64,000 bases of DNA. It comes from Russula earlei (lineage: Eukaryota; Basidiomycota; Agaricomycetes; Russulales; Russulaceae). The notes below the pieces were generated by a model, which had not been told where the DNA came from, did no database searches, and worked only from the letters and a program-made list of their open reading frames with translations. The DNA lies in the NCBI GenBank assembly GCA_025769875.1, contig JAGFNK010000171.1, positions 34,330 to 98,329 of the forward strand, given 5' to 3'. Of this stretch, positions 21,530 to 33,677 are shown in pieces (position 1 is the first letter of the stretch; each line of letters begins with the position of its first letter). Position numbers and translations under genes: made by a program.

Positions 21530-23682
21530 TCAGGTAGAAGAGGGATCAGGAGTCAGGGCCACGTTGGGGAGAGGGGCGGAAGAAATGGCCCGAGGCACGG
21601 CGGCTGCGACCTCCGTTGCTGAGGCCGGAACCTGGAGGGTGCCAGGTGTCGAATGCGCAGAAGGAGCGCGGTGATGGTCCTCAACATTGCACAAGGGATA
21701 TGAAGGCGGTTCGTCCAGGATATCGTCGTCGATATCAGTATTAGCTGAGAACAGCGTGGGTGCGGCATTGGTGCCTTGGTGTAGACTGATGTAAGCCTTA
21801 CGGAGATGTTTGAGGGCAAGGATACAGATTATTTGAGTGTTATAGTCTACAGGGCCCGGACCCTGTATCCTGCTGACGGTGTCGTTCCAGAGATGGCAGA
21901 ATTTGTGCTGCAGCTCAGGCAGAGTGAACAGTATGTCAAATTTAGTGACCGATTCAAGCGTTTTCGACTTGGACCCAGCACTGTGTCTCCAACCTTGCTC
22001 GGAATAGATGCTAATGATGTACCGCGTGATGTGGATGCAATTGGCAAGTAACACGCTATCACCGTGTGCCAAATAGTGTCGAAGGTCAAGCGCCGAGACG
22101 CCCAGATGTCCAGAAGCGAGTTCGAACCAACGATCTTTGCGTTCCTGATCTCTTGAGATCATGATGGAAATTGCGCACTGCGAGTAGGAAGCAGCGCCCG
22201 GTTCATTGTGATCGACTTTTCTTCTCAGAAATAGCCCAAGCTCGACAGAACTCAAAAATCCATTCCATTCTTCAGAAAATATACGATCGAAGATCGTCGC
22301 GTGTAAAGGGAGGGAGGCTGCATCCATCGCCTTCACGCAGATGGCCGTCCGCCTTTCCTTGACGCTATTCGGGATGAGTGGAGATGCCAATGTACGGTCC
22401 ATGAAACCAATGAGAGCCCACAGCAGCTTGCCCTCGTTTGGCGTGATGAAAGTACCTCGTGGATCCGTGACCAGTTCGGAACCACAGAAGCTGGGAATAA
22501 ACGAAAAAAACCGCTCCAGTTCGACGTCTTCGTCCAACGAATCAAACGTCAATGACAACAGACGACCATCAATCCCCGATGGTGGCTTCCGTGCATGCTC
22601 TTCGGCAATCTTTTCTGGGCCTTGTTGAAACCATGCTCCGAATTGATCCCTCCATCCGCCAAAGCGGCCCCACGGTGGATAGCTGGAGACAGGAAAGTGG
22701 TGAAGAGCATGGGAGAGCAAAAATAGGATACCAGAAACGAGGTACCAGACCACGGTAGAAAGAGGTGCGTGATAGGGGCTGTCACGCCGTAGTATTGGCA
22801 TGAATGTGATGCATGCATACATGGCGACGCAAAGCGCGATCCAACAGGCCACAGCGGTGAACACCGTGTGATGTATATTGAATAGGAAGACGAGAAGGCC
22901 AGAAAAAAAGAGGAAAAGGGAAAGGTGGAGGAGGGCGGGAAGAGCTTCAACGACCAAGGGAAGGTGCAGCTTGGCGACGCCCTCTGAAAAGAAGGCTCGA
23001 ATCCGCGCTCGCTTGTCTGAACTGTACCGCGGTTGAGTGATCTTGATATAACGACGGGCCCATTGCTGTAGCATTGTGGCCAACAGAGCACAGGTGAGAC
23101 TGATGACCAAACTGAGGAACCAGAACAAGTTGACCCAGATGGCATATGTTGGGGGAGCGAAGGGGACTGATGGATCACGGAGGGTTGAAGGAAAGGGGAC
23201 GTGAGATCCGTTGGCATCGGCGAGGAGCTGGTAGATGTTTGCAAGGTAAAAGTCGGAGGTGTCCTGGGAGCTCGGCCGGAGATCCTGAACGGATACAGAG
23301 ATCAATGTTGCAACTGCAGCAGAGAACAAACCAGTCTATGAGGTGTAAGGATATAAAGAGTAGAGAAGGACGTTTCGGCTCACGAAAACTAGGATGCCGT
23401 CCGCGTCCCCTTTCCAACTGTTTGCCATCTCCTTGTCATGTTCGGTAGTCATCTCGACATACATAGAGAAGAGAGGTCCGGCGCCATCTACAAAACTAGA
23501 TGCACCTTGGGATGCACCATTTTGACCTGGCCGAGGGGGATAACCATGGCCACCTGTCCGCCGATAAGAAAAAAAAAATGATGAGGTGCAGGAGGATGGA
23601 TACCATAGGTTGTGGGTATTCCTTCCACATGAGCAGAAACACCCCCCAAATTTATAGTAGCTTCGGGGTCGGCGTGAGACAT
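21530..23682 (-). CDS. DUF6535 membrane protein, copy 3
   Basis: Three exons on the minus strand, 23604..23682, 23384..23553 and 21530..23335; 684 aa. It has the same plan as copy 2: MSHADPEATI first exon, GPLFSMYVEMTTEHDKEM and SWKGDADGILVF in exon 2, then TGLFSAAVATLISVSVQDLR. Membrane segments are seen at FWFLSLVISLTCALLATML, ALLHLSLFLFFSGLLVFLF and ACWIALCVAMYACITFMPI. The soluble part has GIDGRLLSLTFDSLDEDVEL and the conserved LPELQHKFCHLWND. The intron phases (1 and 0) match copies 2, 4 and 5. It lies on the opposite strand to its siblings and ends at a TGA that is followed by a long open tail. Function unknown. Confidence 0.85.
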
Positions 23683-24717
23683 GATGGGAGAGATCACGAT
23701 ACGACGATTGATTGTTCAAACCAGTGCGCGCGTGTTGTTTGATTTGATTCCCTCTAATGGTCTAGCATCCGACCCAGGGACGCACGGCCAACACAGGGTA
23801 TCGCGGCGGGCGCCGAAAATGCCAACAATACCAATGATTGTTGTTGCTACTATTTCTCACTGGGCACGTGACTCCGCTCGCTTGCCGATCTTCTCCATCT
23901 CCGTCTCCGTGGATCTTTCCCATCAGCTGTCGACAACTCATTAGCCAGGTGTAGGCAGCGTGTAGAAGCCAACGTTCATGCCATCGACCAACGTCCAACT
24001 TGGAAATCGCATCGAAGGTTTTCAATTCTGATGCAGTCATAAGCATGTTCGACCCAGAAGCCACTCAGGGCGACAAGGGGACCGGGCGTCCTTCCCCTCT
24101 TGCACGAGTGTCACAAGTGGTTTGGAATCGGCCTTCCGGGGAGGTCCTGGGTGGATTTCTCGGTTGTGTTTATATATTATTGTTGCGATTTTCGTCATTC
24201 GGGATTCGTCAGAGCGGCGTTTTGATTCACTCTCCTCAATTGGCACCTTGAAGGGGAGGGGAGCGAACAATCTCCGAGAGGGCTGATGGCGGGGTCATCA
24301 GCCCACAGCGCTCGCGAAGGTGTAGTCCACAACGAGTGGGAGGTGGGTAGTCGGTTCTATTCACCTTTTTCTGAGAGTCGAACTGGCACCCTCGTTCGAA
24401 AGGTCTGGCGATCCGTAATCATACCCCGATGGCGATCTCAACATCTCGCTCAGCCCGTCCCCGGATCCCCTTTCCCTTTTCGGGTTGCGCCCTCTCTTTC
24501 GGCGTCTTTTTGATTTCGTCCTCCACTTTTCGACAAGACAAAACGTTACTTGCTTGTGACTGGTTTTCCCGACGCACTACCTGTAGCTTTGACGCAGGGG
24601 TTTCAGGAACCGCCCTACCTCTCCCCATTTAAATGCCTTCCCACCCATCCACCCAAACCCCCCACCACCCTCGCTGGACCGCATCTCCTCTCTCTACCAA
24701 CCTTCACGTCTGCGCTG
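23683..24717. other. Divergent promoter region between DUF6535 copy 3 and the kinase-like gene
   Basis: No gene supported. The part near 24480-24700 is C/T rich, as expected upstream of a fungal start codon. Confidence 0.5.
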
Positions 24718-25992
24718 ATGCTTGAAGAAACATACGCCGGAACCAATGTCGGCAGCTTATGCAATAGCGAGCTATGGTGGCGGGATCATTATGATGATCT
24801 ACACGGCCGCGGGTACAAGCTCTTTCTCAACACCGATCATAATCAGGCTACCACTGTGGGTATATTCGTCTGCGACTTGGTGCAACTAACGTCACGTAGT
24901 TACCAGCTATGGCGCATGCCGTGCGCATAGAAGACGGCCGACAAGTCACGCTTCAAAAGGTTTTCTCTCAAGAGCGCCCAAATGAACTACCAATCGCCCA
25001 ACTTTTCTCTTCACCAGGGCTCAAGGACAACCCTAAGAATCATTGCATTCCCTTGCTCGATCTTGTCGACTTGTCCCACAACGCCAATCCCGATGCCGGG
25101 AAATTCATGGTGATCCCATTTCTTCGACCTTTCGACAATCCCCCTTTTCAAACGTATGGAGAATTCGTAGCCTTCTTTATGCAGATCAGCGAGGTTGGTC
25201 ATCAAGGATAACTTACTGGCGATCTCTCACAGATTTGGATTCTGATCAGGGCCTCAAATTCATGCACGAGCAAAATGTTACCAATGGGTGAGTGTGGGTG
25301 GTGTCTCTGCAGAAGCGAATCCAGACTCAAAGCTTTTGCAGAGACTGCACAGTGAATAACATCATGTTCGATCCGTCTGGAATGTACCCGGATCATCCAG
25401 TACGACGAGATTGGAGGGCCAAGCGATACAGCCGAACCGAGCGGCCACCCCGCTATTACTTCATCGACTTTGGCTTGTCTCATCAGTATTCCTCGCGGAA
25501 CGTGTTGGAGGAACAGCCACGTGGCGATGATATGACCTCACCTCCTGAACATAAGCGCGGAGGGTTGTGCAACCCATTTCGCACCGACATCTACCACCTT
25601 GGCAGTTTCGTTCGCGATAACTTTTTGAAGGTATGACGAACGTTCTGCCCACTTTGTACGTGTCTGATGTGATATTGTAGAAGTATAATGGCTTCGAGTT
25701 CATGGGAGACCTAGTTTGTGCGATGACGGACGAGAATCCGGCAAGGCGTCCTAGGATCGAAGACGTTATCGAGAGGTTTGAAAGCATTTGTAGCTCATTG
25801 AGTGCAGTCATGTTACGCTCTCCGATCACGTCGAAAAATGACCACACAGTATGCATCGTGTATCGGCATTTGAGACAGCTGACACGTACGATTGCGTATG
25901 TTATTCACAGGAGGCCTGCGATCCCACTGCCTGGTGGATTGCGGATGCAGGATATACGACTGCATAGTTCTCCGAGAGTGTTGTATCATTGA
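24718..25992 (+). CDS. Fungal protein-kinase-like protein with altered HRD motif
   Basis: Five exons, 24718..24855, 24900..25197, 25233..25287, 25342..25630 and 25681..25992; 363 aa with closed phases. The order LWWRDHYDDLHGRGYKLF, VRIEDGRQVTLQKV, IPLLDLVD, MVIPFLRPFDNPPF, GLKFMHEQNV, DCTVNNIMFDPSGMYPDHP and RYYFIDFGLSHQY is that of a kinase-like family common in mushroom-forming fungi. The metal-binding DFG and the Asn of the catalytic loop are present. However, the catalytic-loop triplet that is HRD in related proteins reads NGD over the third intron, so the Asp is kept but His and Arg are lost. It may be a pseudokinase. An unspliced upstream start is possible. Confidence 0.7.
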
Positions 25993-26515
25993 CACTTGAT
26001 GCCACTTGATATCGATACCTTCTGCGTAGATATATATTGGATTCGAAAGTGATGCCTCAGGTTCCGCCCATGCTACCGACGTTTGTGTACTCTTGAATGT
26101 TGTAAAATAGCCCGAGCCCGCTTTCTAGTTGGTTGTCTATTGTCTTGTCTCTTTGCCATCCAACTACAGGTACACCGGAAGAGAGGGGTGAAAACAAGGA
26201 TAAATTCTGCTTGCGAAGGCTGGTTTGGCCCTATTGATTCAGGTGGGATATGCATGCGGGGTATATGTCAAGGCGAGGTGTCAAGAATAGTGGGAAAGAG
26301 CTGGCCAGCTTTCGATGGCGGAACGGCTGACAAATTGAACGCTTCGTGGTTGTCCCTGATATTCGAACGCGGGTACGAGTGCAATGATTTTCCATGCGTC
26401 GCGACATGCTCCGGACCATATTCTAAGTCAAGACGAATGACCCATGCTCGGCAGTTCCAAAATAGAGGAACTCTCACCACAAGCAATCTAGCCATAGACC
26501 ATACCACTCCCAAAG
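25993..26515. other. Intergenic stretch between convergent genes
   Basis: Holds the 3' ends of the kinase-like gene and the F-box gene; nothing else seen. Confidence 0.5.
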
Positions 26516-28482
26516 CTATGCGTTCATGCGAACCCAGTTACCACTTGTCCTTACATCAGCCAGGGCACAGAGCGGCGCAAGCGCGCCGTCCTCCACCTCG
26601 CAATTCCGCAGGTGGACTTCCATGGCTTGGGTGGGGCCAGCGACAAGAAGTGCCATCAATCCAGGTGTCATGTCAAGGCCACATGATTCCTCTTCCTTCC
26701 TGACTTCTCCCTTTAAATAGATCAAGCGACTTTTCGAAGGCGGTGACGCCAACGAACTCTGTGGCTGCCTAGATGATACATTCCTTTCCACTGCATCGAG
26801 AGGTCGACTCAGGTTGGGTTCAGAAGCGGTGGTGGGTTCTAGTCTTGGTAGCTTCTGTGCTGAGAGCCTGCCTTCAACAACGTATACCCTCTTCAGAGAC
26901 CGAAGGACACGCTCAGCGGTGTCTCGAGACGCGCACGCAGACGGGAGTACGTCAGCCGTGCCGGGATATAACCACAGCACTTCTACGCTTGGCAATCGCA
27001 CCAAGAGCTGGTGCCAATATCCTTTGGCTACATCGATGTGCGCAGGGTCACCCTCCACGAGGACACTCCGCACGCACGCCGCGTCGAGATCGTCGCACAG
27101 AAGATGCAGACGGTAGAAAGGGCTCGTCAGCTCGATGGCGCGCAAGCCATCCGGCGCAGGCGGGCTGCCATTCCATTCCAACTCGAAGCAGAAACGTGCC
27201 ATGTCGTCGTGAAGCCCGTCTGTCCAAGCCAGGAAACGTCCACGCGTCGGCCCTCCGGATATACGGATGTTTTTCAGCCTTCCCCTGGTGTGGGCGGCGT
27301 ACAACGGAGGCAGCGCCTCGAGCCAGCGTGCCCAGACGCCAGGGCTGGGCGCTGCCAGCGTGAATACGGCAAGTCTCTTCCGCGCGCCCTCTGGAATCGC
27401 AAGGTGCATCGCGAGCAACACGAAGTACCGCGGGGATTCCGTGCGCACAATGAACTCTTCCAACCTGTCCATTGGAATCGGCGCGTCTGGAAACACGTTG
27501 GCCTCTTTCCAGACAGCCGTGCACCTGATTAGGGTGAAGTGTTTGAGGACGGGCATTTGGCGCAGCGCATCGAGGAGATCCGCAAACAACACTTTGCCAC
27601 CAAGTTTGAAGCTTGTCAGCCCTCGAACGAGCCAATACGGTGCGTGGAAGGTGCGTTCTGCCGAGAAGGAGAGGCTACGCACGGGGGCCTGTGAGGAGAA
27701 GACGCTTTCAGGGATAGAGAAGGGCGTCCCCAGGTCCCAAAGCGGGACATTGATAGAAAAGAACTGAAGTGGCGATGGTGTGTGGAGGTTAGACAGCGTT
27801 GTGTGAACGTGCTCACGAGGGCCGTCCAAACGAAGGGAGCGCATGCGATGAGAGAGTCTCTGAAGAATGATCAAGGCGGAGTAGGTCGTCATGGTCACTT
27901 GACGATCATCAATGTCACGCCTACCGACGCGTAGGTGGACATCAAGTAAGAGGGGTTTGGAACGCTGCTGCATGATGTCGACCCAAAAAATGTTGAGATT
28001 TGGCGTGATCATAGACCAAAGGGGTGGGCAGATGTGAGCGACTGCCCGCCATGAGCGGCACACCTGTGTGATCGGAAGCCACTCGGGAGAAACTTTGTGA
28101 TGGAGCGAAACGGGGGAGTCTTCGACGGACGGTTCGGCGCAACACAAAAAGATTTGTTGAAGAATCTCGAGGGGGAGATCAGAGAAACGGAAAGGAAATA
28201 CGCCATGGGTTCCCGTTTCTGCTGGCGAAGCCGACTGGTTGGGAGCAAGACCTCGTACCCTGTTGGGTTCCGGGGTGGAGAATCGGGTGGGGAGAGAGTA
28301 AGACCTGGATGATAGTCTTGCAAGATGGCTGGTGCGGAGCCTACTACGCTGTGTCACTATGTAATATGTCACTGGCCACCCATTCAAGTGAATACGTACG
28401 GATTCTCGATCGATTGCGAATCGAGTGTTAAGACCCTCCTCGCGACGCGCAACAACTTGTGCTTGACGCTCTCTTCTGGCAT
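26516..28482 (-). CDS. F-box-like protein 1
   Basis: Two exons, 28400..28482 and 26516..28343; 636 aa. The start MPEESVKHK is joined to the long exon across a 56-nt intron whose phase closes. An F-box-like motif lies at about residues 85-110 (FSDLPLEILQQIFLCCAEP), followed by WLPITQVCRSWRAVAHICPPLW. The rest is leucine rich with scattered LRR-like segments (MRSLRLDG, MPVLKHFTLIRC) and no catalytic motifs. Such proteins link targets to SCF ubiquitin ligases through Skp1 and are greatly expanded in Agaricomycetes. It is clearly related to F-box-like protein 2 at 32 kb (shared PEWxPITxVCRxWRAVA, LWxxITPNLxxxW and MPxLxHFTL patterns). Confidence 0.78.
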
Positions 28483-28814
28483 TCCTTCCCACTACTAAGC
28501 GTCGAGGGATGGGTTAGCGGTGATGTTGAAGAATGGATTGATCAACGATGAGGCGATGCATGGGAGGATATGGCAAGTGTGGGAGGCGGTTGCCACCTAT
28601 GGTCGGACTATAACAGTAACAGAGGTGGATGCGAGCGAGATTCCTCTCAGTTTTCGTGCACTCATCTCTGCTCCAAGCCTTCGAGCTTGACGTCCTTCGC
28701 AACTGTGCATTGTTGACGGTGTTCTCCCGTCGACATTTCAAATCATGTAGTCGGCGCGTGGGAACGCGCATTGTCAAGCCATCACCTCACGACATTGGAT
28801 CATCAAACCTGTCA

Positions 28815-31260
28815 ATGTCTCACCGACCTTCAGATGTAGAGAGGGGGGGAATCACAGGTATCGTTTCTTAGCTCTCGGCCTTGCCCTCGCCGGATTCACC
28901 CAAAGTAGATGATCAAAGCGACCACTCTCATTCATCGTCCTCGTCGTCATCGTCGTCATCGAGTCAACCATCCCAGAAAACCAAGGAAAACGTTGACTAT
29001 GGTGATAGCTCATGGCCACTCTTTTCCATGTACACAAAGATTACGCAAGAAGACGACAATAACATGAATGAACGCTGTCAAAAAGAAATGGATGGCATCT
29101 TGGTTTTTGTGAGTCCTCATAGTTGCTCCCTTATGAGCATGTACGTCAACTGAACAATAGAGTGGTTTATTCTCTGCCACCGTCGGCGCATTGCTTACAA
29201 TCTCGCTCCAAGACCTAAAGCCTAACTCGCAGGATACATCTGTGTTTTATCTAAAGAACATTTATCTACAACTTGGCAGTCTGAATGCATCAATCCCGTC
29301 CTCTTTGGCTGACCCGCCTCCTTTTTCTCCACCAAGTTACGTCATCTGGGTCAACTCACTCTGGTTCTTGAGCTTGGTCATCAGTCTTACCGGGGCCACG
29401 TCAGCGACGATACTGCAGCAGTGGGCACAACGATATATCACAGTCACTCAGCAACCATGGCAACCTCCTGACAAGCGAGCTCGCATCCGTGCAGTCTTTG
29501 CCCACCACCCTTGGGGGCGATACGTCAACTGGGGTGGTGCCCGATCCGCCTTCTATCTACATCTTTCCCTCTTCCTCTTCTTCGCTGGTTGCCTCATTTA
29601 TCTTCATAACGTCAACCATACCGTCTTCAAAGCCGTGGTTTCATGGCTCGTGTTTTATACCACGATATATGCAACTATTACACTCTCATCAACTATCAAT
29701 CCCGAGGAGCTCCTCTTCACCCCATTTTCTGCCATCTTTTTCCGACTTTATGTCTTCGTTGCGTACTTGGTCATTCGAATTCTCTCTATCATAAAGCCCC
29801 TCCGTGGCGTTTTTGACGATGCCAGAAAACACTATCGTCTCATGATACACCGTTACAGCGAAGGATTCTTGCAAGGTACATCGAAGGCGGTGGAAGAAAC
29901 TGCTCTGAAACCGTCATCGGAAATCGATGCCCTTGTCTTGGAGCGGCTATTACTTGCTCTGGATGAAGACGATTCACTGGAAAAGTTTTTCGATGCCATC
30001 CCCGGGTTTTGCACCTCAAAATTGGTCACTGTACCTTTCTCTTCATCGGTTCAGACCAAGTTCCAACAAGCATTGGACGGGTTCTTAGACCGCACTTTCT
30101 CCTCCGATTCCACTTCCGAATCGGTCAGAAGCATTCGACTAGTCATATGCCTGAACGCAGCGGAAGCGGCAATCGGACCCGATGGAACTTCACGGATCCT
30201 TGACGACATTTTCAATGGGCGCTGGAGCGAAGCTCTACAATCCGTTGAAATAGGGATTTCTTTGAGACGATGGGGTATCAATAGGGACGATACAATCGTC
30301 TTGAATGTACGACGGGTAGTTGCCTGCATCATAGCCCGCACTCGAGAACGTGATGACCGCTGGTCCATGCTGGTCAAGGACGAATTTGGCGTACCGGATC
30401 GTGTCCTTCGAGACTATATCTCCCACGGGGATAACGTGTTACTCGCCATCTTGTTGCACACTACGCGCGAAGCTTTTCGCGCGCATCGCCCGCAACGAGA
30501 TGTCTTGCGATCGCTTTCCCGACTTGAAATACGCGATGCGCTCCCTGGATTGCAGCATGACTTTTGCGCCTTGTGGAATGAAGTCGTTCAAGAGGCGGGG
30601 AACAAAGAAAGTGACGGCGTGCCTATCGATATCCTCGTTCAGATTCGGCCTCTTTACGTCACTCTACATGAAGGCTTCGGTCCTCCCCCGACATCATTTT
30701 CTCCCTCCATCGGTGGTGACGAAAGCGTTAATCTATTTGAGCCTTCGATATACCCACTGTGTACGATTGCCAGTCATCGCCCAGACAGGACTATTGATAC
30801 TCCTTTGACCGCAACCCAACTTGGTGATTCGCTCACTATTCCTTTTGGACGCTGGCCCGTCCCAGGCGGCAGCGCCGCTTCACTTGAAGCTTCGAAAGCA
30901 AACGTCATCCCAGCCCTTCCTTCGTCAACTGACATCGCTGAAGGTATCCTAACGGTCAAAGCGCTTGAAAATACCCGGGACGTGAAAGCGCCCGTTCCAA
31001 TGGAGCGTTCTTGTCTCCCGCAAGCTTCTTACGTCGACACAAAGATTGTGCTACCTGGCGACGAGCCGACGCCCCGCATACACGCCAGTGATACTGGTGT
31101 TACCTCTACGTCCTCTTGGTCTGCACCCGTCACTTCGTCCATCGCATTTCCGCATTCCGGACTTGTTCCGGCTGGCATCGTTCTTCCCACTACCGGACCC
31201 GATCTACTGTCTTCTTCTTGTGACGATGACAGACCTGGGTCATCCCAGCCAAAGTCTTAA
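28815..31260 (+). CDS. DUF6535 membrane protein, copy 4
   Basis: Three exons, 28815..28857, 28906..29108 and 29161..31260; 781 aa. The first exon is MSHRPSDVERGGIT; the second has a run of Ser residues (about eleven), then WPLFSMYTKITQEDDNNM and KEMDGILVF; the third starts SGLFSATVGALLTISLQDLK. Membrane segments: LWFLSLVISLTGATSATIL, YLHLSLFLFFAGCLIYL, and a more diverged third segment (FKAVVSWLVFYTTIYATI). The region after the second span is altered compared with the other copies. The conserved LPGLQHDFCALWNEVV is kept. The tail is rich in Ser, Thr and Pro. The divergent F-box gene upstream is only 332 bp away. Function unknown. Confidence 0.84.
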
Positions 31261-32015
31261 GATAGATGGGCCCTCCACCACTTGACGTCCGTGACTTTAC
31301 TGTTCTAAGCTCTAATGCCACACCGCCCATGCCACGATGCCCTTATCATCGCCTAGACGTCGTGCTGGCAGCCCTTCGTTCCCTTAAGTAAAGATAGCCT
31401 CACGCAGACCTTCGTTATTCCTTCATCAGTATCGCGTTTGCCTGCAGTACTCTCTACGATCTCGTTACCCGTAGCTCCCTCTCGCTACATTTTGTTTACT
31501 TTTCCCTTTCGACCTGTATCCTTTCTTATTGCAATACGGCCTCCACCACTCACTTATGCAGGTGTCGTGGCCTTTCACTCGTTATTTTCTGTGCTTGGTC
31601 CCGAATGCTCGTTCGCTGCCAAACCGAACATTTCAGGTTCGACAAAACCGCGCGTAGTTATAGCGTCCCTGGGCATAGTGAAACTTGCTTGGGTCCCTAG
31701 CAACGCAAGACTGTTTCTCTGAGAGTCCCTCCAGGCCCCTCGGCTTGCTTTGCGTTTGTCAACGTGTACGGATTTAAGACCCCGCGTTAGAAGAAGATCG
31801 TGCCATCGTCTCCGAGCTCCAGTCGTGAAATCATTTACACTATCATATGCAGTGGCGAGTAGAATGTCAGGTAATTGTCCCATCTCTGCCAACAGAAAAC
31901 TGTCCAAACCGTGTCCAAACCGTCCGGGTTTAATGTCCAATGTCCGATCCAATGTCCGATAAATAACGAAAGATCAAAATTCACGCACGCACCAAGCGAA
32001 AAGGAATGCCCCAAA
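31261..32015. other. Intergenic stretch, no gene supported
   Basis: Contains a short direct repeat GTCCAAACCGT (about 31900-31922) and ATGTCCGAT repeats (about 31931-31960). No coding signal recognised. Confidence 0.5.
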
Positions 32016-33677
32016 CTATCTCGAATTCTGCGCAGTGCTACCCTGCAACAGTGCTATCAGTCCCTCTAAGGTATTGTCGGCGTAGATTCCTGGAGGTTGA
32101 ACCCCCGATGGAAGTGTATCATCAGATCCGTGGGTGCTTGGAACCTTGGCCATAGCGTGCGCCAGAGAAACCAGCTTTGCCAATCTGGAAGGCACGATGC
32201 GAGAGATGAAACGCTTCCGGGCGGCGGACGCATGGGTCTGTGTCTGTGAATCCGCTGTGGTCGTCGCAGCGTTGTTGGCCGCCACCAACTGGACCCGCCG
32301 TAATGCTGGCAATACAGCCGGCGCGCCGACATTGCCTCCCCATCCAAAGCGCAGCGCTTCCACGGCGTTAGCGTGCAGCTCCAGATACTCGACAGCTGGC
32401 AGCCTTTCCAGCAGCCTCCACCAGCACGACGCTGGGAGTTCCGCACGCGCCGAATCTCCCTCGAGCACAAGCCAGCGACCATGCCTCGTTGCGCCCAGAA
32501 GGTCGCACAACGCGCCCAAGTGGAAGATCGGACTGGCGTAATGCACGTCCGTTTCGGTCGTCGTCGGGCTCCCGTACCAGTACATCTCGAAGCAGAACTC
32601 GGCATCCTCGCCGATCGTCGCCGGGTCCCCCGTCCACGCGCGGAAGGTACCGTCCTTCGCGCCGCCGGAGAGGAAAACGTGTTGCAGTCCATTTGCGGCC
32701 TCGATGATCGGTAGCAGAGCAGTGAACCAGTGCAGCCAACGGTCCCATCCGGTAACCGCCAGCGCGCGCAGCTCCAGTCGCCGTTTCGCACCCCGCGGTA
32801 TTGCCAGCCTCTGGACGAGCAGCGCAAGGTAGCGCGGAGAGTCCGCATGCACCACAAGCCTTTCGAGGTGCGGCATTTCGATCGGCCGGTCGTGAGTTAC
32901 GTCGGACTCTTCCCAGCGTGCGCGACAGTGTTGTAACGTAAAATGTGTGAGGGCCGGCATCTGGGTTAAGGCATCGAGGAGGCCAGTCAGCGAGATTTGC
33001 TCGCCCGAGGTAAAGTGGGTGATGCCGCGCAAAAGCCAGCGAGGTGCAACGATGTAGCGGTCCACGGTGAAGTGTATATGACGGATCGGCGCTTGGCCAC
33101 CAAACAGATCTTCAGAGAGGACGACTGGGGGACCAGACCCCCAGAGAGAAAGGGCGAGATGATGGATTGGCATCGTGATACGCAGCGCATCCAAGACGGC
33201 GCAAACGTCCCGGCGCGGACCTACCAGCCGGAGGGAACGCAGTCTCGCACAATCAGAAAGAATGGCGATGACCTCGTCGACACACAGACATATCAGCTTC
33301 ACGGTCACTTGTCCAACTCTGAGCTCGGCATCTACCTGAGCTGGTGAGGAACGAGCCATAAGAACCTTGATCCAGGTGAGCGACAAGTTTGGGGTGATTG
33401 AACCCCAAAGCGAATGGTGGTTAAGAGCGACGGCGCGCCAATGGCGACAAACATAGGTGATTGGGATCCATTCGGGGTACATTTGGAGAAAGGGATCGTT
33501 CTCTCGTAACCGTGGCTCGGCGACACAGGTAAAAATCCTCTGAAGGATCTCAACAGGGAGGTCGTGGATGGGAGGAGGAACGAATGCAGACTTGACCGGA
33601 GGGGACCGTGCCTCAAACGAACTGTGAAGTTTATCCTCTTTCAACGAAACGCATCACTCCCGAGGATCGTCTGGCAT
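32016..33677 (-). CDS. F-box-like protein 2
   Basis: Two exons, 33658..33677 and 32016..33621; 541 aa. The first exon encodes only MPDDPR plus two bases and is joined across a 36-nt intron (33622..33657); the join closes the phase but the intron is very short. The F-box-like motif is IHDLPVEILQRIFTCVAEP, followed by WIPITYVCRHWRAVAL. Leucine-rich segments follow (ARLRSLRLVGP, MPALTHFTLQHC, LPAVEYLELHANAVEAL). Paralogue of F-box-like protein 1, separated from it by a DUF6535 gene. Expected role: substrate receptor of an SCF ubiquitin ligase, inferred from the family. Confidence 0.78.

Noticed and set aside
24632..24720. Upstream ATG (MPSHPSTQ) for the kinase-like gene
   Set aside because: Its frame stops after about 30 codons and has no splice pair into the kinase frame.
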